DNA from: Eonycteris spelaea
Taxonomy: Eukaryota > Chordata > Mammalia > Chiroptera > Pteropodidae
Length of the DNA stretch: 64,000 bases
Assembly (NCBI GenBank): GCA_003508835.1
Contig: PUFA01000116.1
Location: 5,084,001-5,148,000 of the forward strand
Direction of reading: 5' to 3'
The notes below the pieces were generated by a model. The model had not been told where the DNA came from, searched no databases, and was given only the letters and a program-made list of their open reading frames with translations. How positions within the stretch are numbered: the stretch's first letter is position 1; each line of letters opens with the position of its first letter. Of the stretch, positions 1 to 10,860 are shown one piece after another. The translations under genes were made by a program, and so were the position numbers.

Positions 1-58
1 GCTATCACACTTACCTGTCAGAATGGCTACCATTAAAAAGAAATCGTCAAAATCTCTA
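1..58 (+). repeat. LINE-1 ORF2 3'-end fragment, cut by window edge
   Basis: The first bases read as the familiar L1 ORF2 3' segment with the 'CTGTCAGAATGGCTACCATTAAAAAG' type phrase. It continues from left of the window and decays after about base 58. Not functional here. Confidence 0.6.
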
Positions 59-698
59 AGAACTCAAATGAACTCTAATGCCCATCAAAGCAGTCCATTA
101 CAATCGCAACCTGTGGTGCCATATTAGGCTTGCCTCACGTTCAATATCTACCTTTGTTCCTTCTCCCAAACGCCTGTACTTTCTTATCTATAAGTCCTTC
201 CCCTCATTTAAAATCACATTCCATGGTATTCCTTCCTTCATTCACTCGTTTATTTTGTGTGCAATCCTTCAAAAATATTGTAAAGACCTTACTATAAGTC
301 AGGCATTTGTGAATACTGTTCACTGAGGACAAACACTAAATGATTAGTAAAATGGACAGACATACTGTTTTTTAAAGTACATCTATAATGTTTTAATGCT
401 TTTACTTTAACCTTATTTACACAGGTATCTGGAACCCTGGTGTTCTCCTAGTAACATCAAAGATATAAAAACTCTATACTATGGTCGAATGTTATATAAG
501 TAAAATACCATGGTCATCTGGGCTGCTTCATTCTCCTTGCCCTGGGAGATGGGTATAACATGCTCAGAAACATAAGACATTGTGCATTTATGCTTAGGCC
601 CTGTTTCAGGCGTATGGGGATTTCAAACAAACAAGAAGTTTAGAGAACCGGGAGGCAACAGGGAGCTGATGGAAAGGAAAGACGGGGAGGAAGAAAAT
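59..698. other. Intergenic, nothing recognised
   Basis: AT-rich unique-looking DNA before the left edge of the tandem duplication. No coding signal and no repeat family that I can name. Confidence 0.5.
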
Positions 699-1735
699 AC
701 AGCCGCCCTACATTAAATTCCTTCCTCACTATCACAGTTCTCTCTGGGAGTGGAAGGGGACAAAGAACTTAAGAACGGGAAAACCGAGTGCTGGATAGCT
801 GTAGATGCAGGGATCAAAACGGCTTCTGATAAGTTGATGGGATTTAGATGGCCTGTGTCAAAGACAAAACTAAGTCTGAGGCACAATTGTTAAAAGCTCT
901 TTATTCATAAGCTTTTGGCGAGGGTACCCATGTGCTGTCGATTTTACGTCAGCAGGAGTTCAAATGTGTTAGCAAGGAGAGTAAGTCTTACACAATATCA
1001 AGTGGGAACACAAGACAGTCTTTGATTGGCAAGCATTCTACTCTGGTGCGATTTTTTTTTGAAGCTGGAGAATCTAACTGGTCTTCAGGGACCTTCGGAG
1101 GTCCTTGCTGCAATGGATTTAAGCGAGCAGTATAAGGTCACTGAAGGCAAAGACAGAAGAACCATCTTGGAGTGTTGGTGGTCAGTGGAATTTTGGGGGA
1201 CGAGCCATTTCTTGACACAAGTGGGTCAATGAGGTACTTTGTTTCATGTGTGTTCAAACTGGTATAATAGTCCCAATTGGGCTGGTGCCTGCCATGACAG
1301 GCAGTTTGTCACAAGCAAAGTGATGGGCACCATTCCAGCACGGAAAACAACATGTATGAAGGCATGAGGTGACAATGAACAAACAGTATTTCCACTAAAA
1401 AAGTGAGAAGACGGTTCTGGTGAAAGATGATGAGAAATGGAAGTTGTCCTACCAGAAGATGAATTTTGAATGTCTAATATTGAAAATTGAATTTTATGGA
1501 GTAGAATTTGGGTCTGTGGTGGAGTCCTGCACTTGGCAATTTGAGAAAGCTCAGCCCTCCATCTCACTTCTACAAGATATGCGTTTCATTGGAATTCTAC
1601 CCTATTTTCAGAGCTAGAATTTGAACAATTATCATTTTGATATCAAACCTCTAATTAGAAATTTTTTCTAAGTCTTTCCTTCAGAAAACCTCTTATTGCA
1701 AAGAAGTCCCCTCTGAGATAGCATGTATGCACCCT
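699..1735 (-). other. Copy A 3' flank of the deleted receptor, with polyadenylation signal
   Basis: This is the counterpart of 7839-8868 in copy B, about 98-99% identical over its left 720 bases and sliding to about 93% near 1700. On the minus strand, AATAAA lies at 900-905 (plus TTTATT). Open frames here, such as the 68-codon plus-strand frame repeated exactly in copy B, are antisense to this presumed 3'UTR and simply reflect the shared DNA. An LTR origin is an alternative that I could not confirm. Confidence 0.4.
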
Positions 1736-1840
1736 TCACAAGGACCTCATCCTCTGCAGGGCTCTATCCAAGGCATCCCTCACCTGAGTGTTTCTCAGGC
1801 TGCAGATGAGAGGGTTCCGCAGTGGAGTAAAGAGACTGTT
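1736..1840 (-). pseudogene. OR2A: OR2A-type olfactory receptor, C-terminal remnant
   Basis: On the minus strand about 35 codons survive. They cover the end of TM7 with a degraded NPLIYSLRN motif (here NPLICSLRN) and the cytoplasmic tail, ending in a TGA at the same place as the copy B gene. The rest of the gene is missing: after the base matching 8972 of copy B, the sequence jumps through about six unmatched bases to that matching 9911. It differs from copy B at about 13 of 104 positions, far more than the adjoining 3' flank. A dead, deleted duplicate of the intact receptor at 8869-9801. Confidence 0.9.
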
Positions 1841-2686
1841 TCGGTCTTGTTCCTACTTCAAAGCCTCTCCTACTCCCACATTTGATATTAGCTTTTAATA
1901 TCAATTGAATTTGAACTTACAGAAAGTGTCTGGAATTATGCAAAAAATTGCCTTATACTCATCTGCGCAGTTCCAACAGATTTTAATATTTCTTACATAT
2001 GTGCTTTACCATTTTTTCTCCTTTTATTGTAGACTATTTCTCATTTATCACTAAATTCCTCATTTTTTCATTAAGAAAAAGATATTCACTAATCTAACTG
2101 CAAAGTAATTATCCAAATCAGTCACGTTATCATTGACATGATTCTTTACTACCACCCCCCATCCCGAACCCAATTTGAAATTCCATGTTACAGTCAATGT
2201 CATCCATCTTTAGTTTCCTCTCAGCTTAAATAGTTCTTCAGCCTGTCTTTATTTCTCACACACTGATATCCTTAAAGAGTATAGAGCAGGTCTTTAATAG
2301 AATGTCCCAATTTTGGCATTGTACGAGTTTCTTCTTTTTTATTAAGATTGTTCACTTTCTGCAGGAAATCGAGCATCCTGCTCAGTGTGTACCATGAGTC
2401 TTGAATGATGTTAATTTATTGCTGGTGGTGCTAACTTGATTCACTTAGTAAAGATGGTGTATCCCAAATGTCTCCACTATAAAATCATATTTCTAATATA
2501 ATTTCTGGACACACATTAAAATTACTTTATAAATATTTGCTTCTCATAAAGCTTTCCAGCCACAAATTTCAATATCCATTGACTATCTTTCCTAACTCAG
2601 TTATTAGTAATGACTATTACAAAATGTGATGTTAACTCATCACTGTTTTTATATTTACTGGTTGTCAATTTTCATATAAAAAGGCT

Positions 2687-2738
2687 CTATCTATTCATCT
2701 ATCCATCTACCTATCTACCTACGTACCTATCTATCTAA
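2687..2738. repeat. TCTA/ATCT-type tetranucleotide microsatellite (copy A)
   Basis: Imperfect CTAT/CTAC/CATC run. The same tract sits in copy B near 10798-10860, so it predates the duplication. Confidence 0.8.
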
Positions 2739-3829
2739 ATACCATCAATCATCTACCTCTAGGCATCTGTACCTACCATTTTTATCATCTATCTGTATGG
2801 ACTCACGAATTTTTTATCAAGAAATTGTAATTATTTATTATTATTTATTCATGTTTAATTGTCCTAGATGTAAACCCTCCAAGCTTGATCTTTTGTCTTT
2901 TTAACATGTTGCCATTAATTTTTAGCACCTCCTACTTCTGATACGTTTCAAGCTTTTCTTGTAAATGACTCACTTCAGCCATGGACAAGGCCATTTCCCC
3001 AAATTCTTCACTTTTAGTGAAGAATCATATTAAAATCATAAAAACCAATGTCTGGATTTTAATAATTTTTAATTATCTTGATTTTTGCTACATTTCCAAC
3101 ATCTTCTTTTTAAAAAGCAACCATATAATACAGGAAGGTACACAAATTGTTCTGGAAATAACAGATTCTTATAACTTCTGAAAATTGAATACAGTTTAAT
3201 TGACTTCCTTTTTATGGAGTCAAATCTATTTTACTACATAACACTAGCCTTGAAGTAAATGGTCTTGATATTATTTGGTAGCTTATTTTTACAGAAAATA
3301 TGTGTTTGTTATTAGCACCTTAGTATCAAATTTATATATATATGGCTTGCTTGTATTCGTACTTGGAAAATTACACTCTTGCACATTTTCAATTTAGACA
3401 TTAAAGACTTCAAGAATGTTTCATTGTGTGAAAAAGCTTATTCTTACCTTGTATGAGCGTTTGACATCAAGTTTCAAAAGCTTCATAGAAAAACATTATG
3501 AAACTCTATTTAAAATGCTAGAGAAGTAACGCTCTGAAAAAAACCCAGAATTGATCATGGTTAATGATTTGTATATGTAGTTGTATCTTTTTACCATATA
3601 TTTATTTTCATACATATCATGAATTTAAATCTATATCACAGTGTTGCTAGTGTACCTATTTCTTTCGTTTAGCAACATATCCCACTTCAAAATATTTCTA
3701 TGCAACATGCTTTGAACAGCTGCATACTATTTCCTTAAGTTTAAATATTTTAATTTATTAATCTTATTATGTTTATGCAACATAATGCTTCACTAATTAA
3801 ATTTTATGCATATGTATTTTTTTTTTTTT

Positions 3830-4015
3830 GACTTTTAAAATTTTACATTTGTTTCAAGGACACAGGACAAGGGTTAGACATGTATATAAACTATGAGGGG
3901 ATCTCCTGATGACGCTAGCACCCGTCTGACACTACATACGGCCATTAGGCTCATACTATGTTCCTTATGCCATAGTCTACATACCTGAGACGGTTTTGTG
4001 TGTGTTTTCTTTTCA
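3830..4015 (-). repeat. LINE-1 3'-end, antisense (copy A)
   Basis: Contains the degraded sequence 'CTAGCACCCGTCTGACAC...' followed by a 'TATGTTCCTTATGCCATAGT' phrase, as in antisense L1 3' ends of laurasiatherian mammals. It is present at the matching place in copy B, so the insertion is older than the duplication. Confidence 0.55.
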
Positions 4016-4320
4016 TAAGTCTTTATAATAAATTCTGAGATTTGAAAGTGCTCAGTCTATATTTGGGGCGATTACTTCATAAGTTATATAAAAGTCTATC
4101 CATTAAACTAAAAGCCTGAAACTAATATAAAATACTGAATGTCAATTGTAATGAACATTTTTTTCAATATAAAAAAAGAAAGTATTCAGTCTAATCAATC
4201 ACATAATATCACATAAATACATTACATAAATATAATGACATTGTATCACACATGGCTCAGGGTAAGGTTTCAATTGAGTAGACAATTCCAGATAATTTTG
4301 ATTAAAACCTCCTAAGATAA

Positions 4321-4760
4321 TGGATACAATTTTACTTCACACAATATTTTGCTTAGGAGTACAGGATGAATTCAGTGATTTTAAAATTGCTGAGAATTAC
4401 TGTATATCCCTTTGGAGGATCTCAGGCGTAAGTAAATGTACATTCTCAGACTGCTACACAGTGAGTTGGAAAGTGCAAAGGAGTCATTCAAAAATACTAG
4501 TGTGGCTAAAACTGTGCCTGTCACTGCCCTCATGGTCTCATCCTGAAGGGAGAAGCAGTGCAGTCACAGCCCTCCTCATCGGAGCCGTTTTACTGAAGTT
4601 TACAGCCCGTTTACTACAAAGACAGGTGGCAGCCTGCTTGACCTCGAGGCCCTGTTAAAAGGCTAGCTGTCAGACAGTCTACACAGAGGGTCTGGTCTGT
4701 TCTACTCTTGGGAATCAGAGTAGATTCGTGTGGAGGGGGGCTCTTATGCCACCTATTAAA
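4321..4760. other. High-identity block shared with copy B (pairs with 12463-12900)
   Basis: About 13 differences in 440 bases against copy B, embedded in a background near 85%. It includes the exactly shared 'GTGTGGAGGGGGGCTCTTAT' phrase. No gene or repeat recognised. It lies upstream of the receptor and may be regulatory, or simply a gene-conversion tract. Confidence 0.6.
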
Positions 4761-5600
4761 TGTATAGGCTTGGTCAACAATAATAATTAAGAGTTATAGC
4801 CTAACTATGAGGATATGGGTAATCATCGAGATAAAATCGAAGATAAAAAATGGTTTATATCAAATGTCATTTATTTGAACCAAGATCCCTTTCTCCAAAG
4901 AGTAAGTCTTGTGGATAAGTGATATGTCTTATACACCTTTATGTCTCATAAGAACTAGTATTGTTCTAGATGAAATAAGCACTCAGAAAATGCAGGTTAA
5001 ATGAATGATGGTCATGCTTAGTTCGAAAAAGGTATATACTAAACATCTTCTGTTTGCTAGTTTCTATTAGCCAAGATATGGTTTCTATTTTATTAGAAAA
5101 TTTCACAATGATAATCTGACCACTGGAAAATGAAACAGACACAAAATCAGACTTTCACCACCATAAATATGAGTGCATTTGGGAAGTTGTAATAAAAATC
5201 TGCATTAAGTTAATGACATTAATTGTTGCTATCATCAAAGAATATTCCTATATTGTATGACGTGAGAGATACAACATGAGTACTGCAAAATTTTGCTTAG
5301 ACACAGTTGGACACAATAAGCAACATGTGATACACGTTTTATCTCTGAACATAATGAATACTATATACAGTTCAACGTAACTCAATCTTTTACTGGGCAG
5401 TAAGAACATCTGTTAAACTTTTTAGTCTTTTTTGTGATGTCTGATTGAAGAGATTATTTATTTTAGATTTATTTTTGTTTTCACTACGATTATGATTTGG
5501 ATTTTTAAAAATAAACAACATAAAATATAAAATTGAGGATAGATTAAAACATTAAAGCCAACACAGTACTGAAACAGTGAAGAAAATATCACTGTAGCAA

Positions 5601-5862
5601 TACCTAAAATCTCACCTTCTCAGAAGAGTAAATAAAACAGCAGCAGCTCAAATAACGAAAGGTTTGCATGTCGGTGTGAGCAGTTCTTGACCTGAGCGGC
5701 CCTGTACCTCCGTGTTTCTGATTCTGTGGAGCTTTCTTCTATTTTCCCAACTCTCGTCAGGAGTCTTGGTACTCACTCCATCCTATCATGTGACAGGGAA
5801 GACATTTATATTAAATGTTGCGATCTCAAGTCTGATGAGCATCACAATAATTGATAATCTGG
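5601..5862 (-). promoter_or_regulatory. Candidate receptor promoter and first exon, copy A (100% identical to copy B)
   Basis: All 262 bases match 13753-14014 exactly, including six CpGs. On the minus strand it carries TATAAAT (5804-5810) and an AAG|GTGAG splice donor whose GTGAG is at 5611-5615. In this copy the downstream coding exon is deleted, so any transcript would be non-coding. See the copy B entry. Confidence 0.35.
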
Positions 5863-5959
5863 TTAGGAAAAGAAATATGACAAACTTACATCTTAAAGTG
5901 TTTCAATAAAGAAATGATTTATTTCAACTGTTACTAATATTTTCTTTGCCACTGAGAAA

Positions 5960-6960
5960 ACGTTCCCTGGATCACTTTCTTCATTAGGTGAGGTAATACC
6001 TAAAGTGATCAATTTGGCTGTATCAGAGCCTTACTCAGAGCCTCTCATTCTCAAAGTCCGTTCTCATATAGACACTTGGGCCAGCTCTGATGACTGAAGT
6101 TAAGTTACAGTGAGAGGTGATTGTGAGATGCTGAGGGAGTCCCAGGCTCCCTGGCCACAGCACAGTAAGCAGATGTTCCCTAAGCTGGGGAAGAAAGAAA
6201 TCTAGGTGCCTACTATATCTACCTATGATGCACATCATCAGGAGGAAAGATTACCAGGAGTGTCATGATGACCAGTCCTATATCAACTACCCGAACTAGA
6301 AACTACCTCCCAGCATAAATTGATCTCTTTCCACATGAGAAGATGCTAGCGCTGGATTTTCTCACAAGTACCCACTTTGGCCCAGATTAAGCCCCACCGA
6401 GGTGAGAGATGGACCTCTAAAATGGGTGTAGTATCCTGCTCCCTTGGCAGCGTTCAGAGGGTTACCTCCCTGACACAGGAGGATCCACAGGACTTGCTGA
6501 AGGTTCCGCAAAGAACCTCAGAAGTGCAGCTTTTATTTTAGAATCGGATAAATTAAAACCATTCTTCAGTTGCTATTGAGAATTCAAATTCCCAGAAGAA
6601 TCATAATAATCCTAACTAGTTATCTTCTCCCTATGGTGGGAAAAAAAAGCCTGAATGTTTCCTCTGGAGAAGATTTATGATTGGGTCTCACTGGCCTTGG
6701 AGGAAAAATTCTAGTGAACGGGCAGGGCACATAGTGTCATTACACTATATCTACGTAGACTTTCACATACCTCCAGGGTTTTAAACCTCAGACAGATACC
6801 ACAAATTGCAGTAACCAAACTCTTAAAATTAGTCGTTGGATGAATTCATGCTTTTCAACAATCCCATAAGGCATGTGAGAGGCTGAGGCTTTTAGATGGT
6901 GGAGAGAAAGGCTCCCATACAACCTGGTCTGGCAACCCTGAGAGACAACAGGTGCCCCTA
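5960..6960. other. High-identity block shared with copy B (pairs with about 14110-15120)
   Basis: Roughly 95-96% identical to copy B by eye. Short open frames on the minus strand (for example 6035-6238 and its partner 14193-14396) are shared because the DNA is shared. I could not assign them to a protein family. Confidence 0.5.
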
Positions 6961-7184
6961 AGAGTTATTTCTGTCTACAGCACATGTTGATAGATACATA
7001 TGAGATACACGTCAGGAAGGTTTATAATATCCAGAAACATTTCTAGAGCCCCAAATCATTGAGCCCATCTCATGTTTCAGAATATGTGTCAAATGTTTTA
7101 AATGGACCACAGTGTTTATTTAATCCCTTCTTTACCTTCTCTTTACAGCTGTGGAGACGAATATGCTTAAATATGCTGTTGCTG

Positions 7185-7635
7185 ACTGAGTGTTCCAGGG
7201 ACCACTGAGAATCTCAAAGGGTCTATGGGATCAAAACTATTTTCACAATAATAGATACTTTTTGCCTTTTGTATTCTCACTCTCTCAGTGAAGTTTTTCA
7301 GAGATGACTAGATAAGTGATATTGCAACAGACAGAATGTAGAAGACATAAAACCCAGTCATCTTCTGTAACTTTATCAAAAAATGGACAACATAGCTACT
7401 CTTTTCACTATTTTTATGTTTTATAAAGATTGTTATATATCACAAAAATACATTTTATGTCAACACATATTAATAAATTTTCTGAATGAATAAAACTTAA
7501 AATACTTAATAAAAGCTGTTTTAATGTCTAATGTGATGCGTATCAAGAAATACAACAACATAAATAACGCATCTTTGGGTCCTTACAAAATATGTAAGAG
7601 TTCAAAGGGGTCCTGAGACCAAAAGTAAGCAGCGT
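7185..7635 (-). mobile_element. hAT-Charlie-type nonautonomous DNA transposon
   Basis: The plus strand runs from 'CCAGGGACCACTGAGAATCTC' type sequence through an AT-rich core to 'AAGGGGTCCTGAGACCAAAA'. These are decayed forms of the terminal regions of a Charlie element, whose consensus opens with CAGTGGTTCTCAAA and GGTCTCAGGACCCC. It lies in the 760-bp spacer between the two duplication copies (7079-7838). The rest of the spacer holds nothing I recognise. Exact ends are uncertain. Confidence 0.65.
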
Positions 7636-8039
7636 TGCATTAAATGACTGCATTGCAATCTAACAAGGGCCAGAGTTGGAATCAAATGAGATTTCCCTGA
7701 TACCAACAGTGGTTTAACTTTCTATTGCTACAAAAAAAGGAACACAGACTCAACGGCATAAAACTACACACATCTCTTATCGTCCTGCATGACGATACAC
7801 ACAATAGAAATTAGTTTCAATATTTATTCAATAATTACACAGCCGCCCTACATTAAATTCCTTCCTCACTATCACAGGTCTCTCTGGGAATGGAAGGGGA
7901 CGAAGAACTTAAGAACGGGAAAACCGAGTGCTGGATAGCTGTAGATGCAGGGATCAAAACGGCTTCTGATAAGTTGATGGGATTTAGATGGCCTGTGTCA
8001 AAGACAAAACTAAGTCTGAGGCACAATTGTTAAAAGCTC

Positions 8040-8045
8040 TTTATT
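8040..8045 (-). promoter_or_regulatory. Candidate polyadenylation signal AATAAA for the intact receptor
   Basis: Plus-strand TTTATT, read AATAAA on the receptor strand, about 825 bases after the stop codon. It is preserved in copy A at 900-905. Assignment rests on position and conservation only. Other AATAAA matches occur by chance in such AT-rich DNA. Confidence 0.35.
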
Positions 8046-8868
8046 CATAAGCTTTTGGCGAGGGTACCCATGTGCTGTCGATTTTACGTCAGCAGGAGTT
8101 CAAATGTGTTAGCAAGGAGAGTAAGTCTTACACAGTATCAAGTGGGACACAGACAGTCTTTGATTGGCAAGCATTCTACTCTGGTGCGATTTTTTTTTGA
8201 AGCTGGAGAATCTAACTGGTCTTCAGGGACCTTCGGAGGTCCTTGCTGCAATGGATTTAAGCGAGCAGTATAAGGTCACTGAAGGCAAAGACAGAAGAAC
8301 CATCTTGGAGTGTTGGTGGTCAGTGGAATTTTGGGGGACGAGCCATTTCTTGACACAAGTGGGTCAATGAGGTACTTTGTTTCATGTGTGTTCAAACTGG
8401 TATAACAGTCCCAATAGGGCTGGTGCCTGCCATGACAGGCAGTTTGTCACAAGCAAAGTGGTGGGCACCATTCCAGCACGGAAAACATGTATGAAGGCAT
8501 GAGGTGACAATGAACAAACAGTATTTCCACTAAAAAAGTGAGAAGACGGTTCTGGTGAAAGATGATGAGAAATGGAACTTGTCCTAAGAGAAGATGAATT
8601 TTGAATGTCTAATATTGAAACTTGAATTTGATGGAGTAGAATTGGGTCTGTGGTGGAGTCTTGCACTTGGCAATTTGAGAAAGCTCAGCCCTCCATCTCA
8701 CTTCTACAAAATAGGCTTTAATTGGAATTTGGCCCTATTTTCAGAGCTAGAATTTGAACAATTACCATTTTGATATCAAACCTCTAATTAGAAATTTGTT
8801 CTAAGTCTTTCCTTCAGAAAACCTCTTTTGCAAAGGAAATCCCCTCTCAGATAGCATCTATGCACCCT

Positions 8869-9801
8869 TCATAAGGACCCCTTCATCTGCAGGGCTCTAT
8901 AGAAGGCATCCTTCACCTGAGCGTTTCTCAGGCTGTAGATGAGAGGGTTCAGCAATGGGTTAAAGAGACTGTGAAAAAGAGACAGTATTTTCTCCTGCTC
9001 CTCTCGTTGCCTGGAGGATGGGACCATATAAACCACCATGGCTATGCCAAAGAAGAGTCCAACCACACAGAGGTGGGAGGAGCAGGTGGAGAAGGCCTTT
9101 CTGCGGCCGTCCCCAGACTGGATCTGTAGGATGGCCCAGAGGATGCGGGTATAGGAGACGAGCATTAGGCAGAGGGGCCCTACTAAGACAAACATGGAGG
9201 CTGCAAGGATGACCACTTTGTTGATCCATGTATCAACACAGGCCAGCTTGAGGACAGACAGAATTTCACAGAAGAGGTGGTCCACTTCCCTTGACCCACA
9301 GAAGAACAACCTTAAAAGGAGACTCATATGTACCAGAGACAAGATAAATCCACATGACCAGGAAGTGGCAGCCAGGACCGTGCACACTCTCCAACTCATG
9401 CGGACAGTGTACTGGAGGGGGTGACAGATTGCCACGAACCTATCATAGGACATCGCCACCAAAATCAGGCACTCTGTAGCAGCAAGACCCAAATACAAAA
9501 ACGTCTGCATAACGCATGAGACAAAGGAGATGGTTCTATTCTGATTCACTAAGTATGCCAGCATCTTGGGGACATTGTTAGAAGCATAGGACACGTCAAT
9601 GATGGCCAAGTGTGAGAGGAAGAAGTACATGGGTGTGTGCAGTCTGCGGTCCAGACAGATGAGCCCCAAGATCATGCCGTTTGCCAACAGACTGAGGGCA
9701 TAGAGCAGGGAGAAGATCCAGAAGAGGAGCATTTCCGTCTCTGCACTGAGCTGGAATCCCACCAGGACGAACTCTGTGACCCATGAATGGTTCCCTCCCA
9801 T
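8869..9801 (-). CDS. OR2A: Olfactory receptor, family 2 subfamily A, intact
   Basis: A seven-transmembrane odorant receptor of 310 aa, the usual length for OR2A. Such proteins sit in the ciliary membrane of olfactory neurons and signal through G-olf. I chose the ATG at 9801, giving MGGNHSW. Upstream in-frame codons contain no ATG. Visible motifs: an N-glycosylation site NHS at residue 4, GN at 41-42 in TM1, LHTPMYFFLS at 54-63, Cys96, MSYDRFVAICHPL at 117-129, ECL2 cysteines 168, 178 and 188, KAFSTCSSHL at 235-244 and NPLIYSLRN at 285-293. OR2A members usually have FCGP in ECL2; here it is FCGS (167-170). A single coding exon, as in all ORs, with a plausible splice acceptor 10 bases before the ATG. 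It is the only undamaged receptor in the window. The exact ortholog is not resolved. Confidence 0.96.
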   Translation of the reverse strand: MGGNHSWVTEFVLVGFQLSAETEMLLFWIFSLLYALSLLANGMILGLICLDRRLHTPMYFFLSHLAIIDVSYASNNVPKMLAYLVNQNRTISFVSCVMQTFLYLGLAATECLILVAMSYDRFVAICHPLQYTVRMSWRVCTVLAATSWSCGFILSLVHMSLLLRLFFCGSREVDHLFCEILSVLKLACVDTWINKVVILAASMFVLVGPLCLMLVSYTRILWAILQIQSGDGRRKAFSTCSSHLCVVGLFFGIAMVVYMVPSSRQREEQEKILSLFHSLFNPLLNPLIYSLRNAQVKDAFYRALQMKGSL

Positions 9802-9811
9802 TCCTCTGTGA

Positions 9812-9814
9812 CTG
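9812..9814 (-). other. Candidate splice acceptor of the receptor coding exon
   Basis: On the minus strand, a tract ending in AAAAACAG lies 10 bases before the ATG. OR genes typically have non-coding 5' exons spliced just upstream of a single coding exon. Paired with the donor at 13763-13767 it would give an intron of about 4 kb (9812-13767). The polypyrimidine tract is weak. Confidence 0.35.
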
Positions 9815-10797
9815 TTTTTCAAGTACAGAGGTGTGATTAAAGGTCAGAGCTGAAGAAACAATAAAAATTAAGTTCTTTACCTCAAAATGAGCTCAGAGAA
9901 AGGTTTTATTCTTGTTCCTACTTCAAAGCCTCTCCTACTCCCACAAAATGATTACCTGTTTTTAACTTTTAATATCAAATGAATTTAAACTTACAGAAAG
10001 TGTCAGGAATTATGCAAAGAACTGCCTTATACTCATCTACACAGTTCCAAGAGATTTTAATATTTCTTCATAGCTGCCTTACGATTCTTTTTGTCCTTAT
10101 TATTATAGACTGGTATTTTCTATGGACCATTTGAGATCAAAGTGTTCACATAAAGTCCACTTACCCCTAAGTTCCTCATTTTTTCATTAAGAAACAGATA
10201 TTCACTCATCTAACCACAAAATAATTATCAAAAGCAGGCAAGTTATTATTGACATGATTCTGTACTACCCCCCCCATCCAGAACCCTATCTAAAATTATG
10301 TTACATTTAATGTCATCAATCTTTAGTTTCTTTTCATCTAAAATGGTTCCTCAGCCTGTCTTTGTTTTTCAAACACTGATATTGATGAAGAGTAAAGAGC
10401 AAATCTTCAGTGGAATGTTCCCCAATTTGCGGTAGTACAAAGTTCCTCATTTTTTCTTCAGATTATTCACTTTCTGCAGGAAAGTGTGTTCCATGAGCCT
10501 TGAATGATGTTAATTTATTATTGGTGGCGCTAACTTGGATCGCTTAGTAAAGATGGTGTCTCCCAAGTATCTCCATTATAAAATCATTATATTTCTCAGT
10601 AATGTAATATCTGGAGCTTACATTAAAATAATACCCTAATATCCTGTTCCTCATAAAGCTTTCCAGCCAATAAATTCAGTATCCATTGATTACCTTGCCT
10701 GACTCAGGTATTAGTAATGATTATTGCAAAATGTGATGTTCTAAATCCATCACTGTTTTTCTATTTAAAGGTTGTCAATTTTCATATAAAAAAGGCT

Positions 10798-10860
10798 CTA
10801 TCTATTCATCTATCCAACTACCAATCTACCTACAGATAGACCTAAATATCATCTATCGTC
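10798..10860. repeat. TCTA/ATCT-type microsatellite (copy B)
   Basis: Partner of 2687-2738, more degraded. Confidence 0.7.

Larger units (their letters stand above)
699..7078. repeat. Tandem segmental duplication, copy A
   Basis: This stretch aligns collinearly and in direct orientation with 7839-15229. The left edge is sharp: 699 and 7839 start with the same 'ACAGCCGCCCTACATT' string after unrelated sequence. The right edge fades at about 7078 versus about 15229. Copy A is about 1 kb shorter, mainly because it lacks the bases corresponding to 8973-9910, which hold most of the receptor gene in copy B. Identity varies by block: about 98-99% at 699-1420, 87% in the receptor tail, about 83-88% at 1860-3880, about 97% at 4321-4760 and 100% at 5601-5862. 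Confidence 0.93.

Noticed and set aside
1026..1232. Identical 68-codon plus-strand open frames at 1026-1232 and 8164-8370
   Set aside because: They lie in the near-identical 3' flanks of the duplicated receptor, so identity is explained by the shared DNA. No protein motif and antisense to the presumed 3'UTR.
9018..9424. Plus-strand open frames inside the intact receptor and similar ones at 20681-21229 and 47801-48381
   Set aside because: These are antisense shadows of the receptor coding frame; the same pattern recurs at each OR2A copy.
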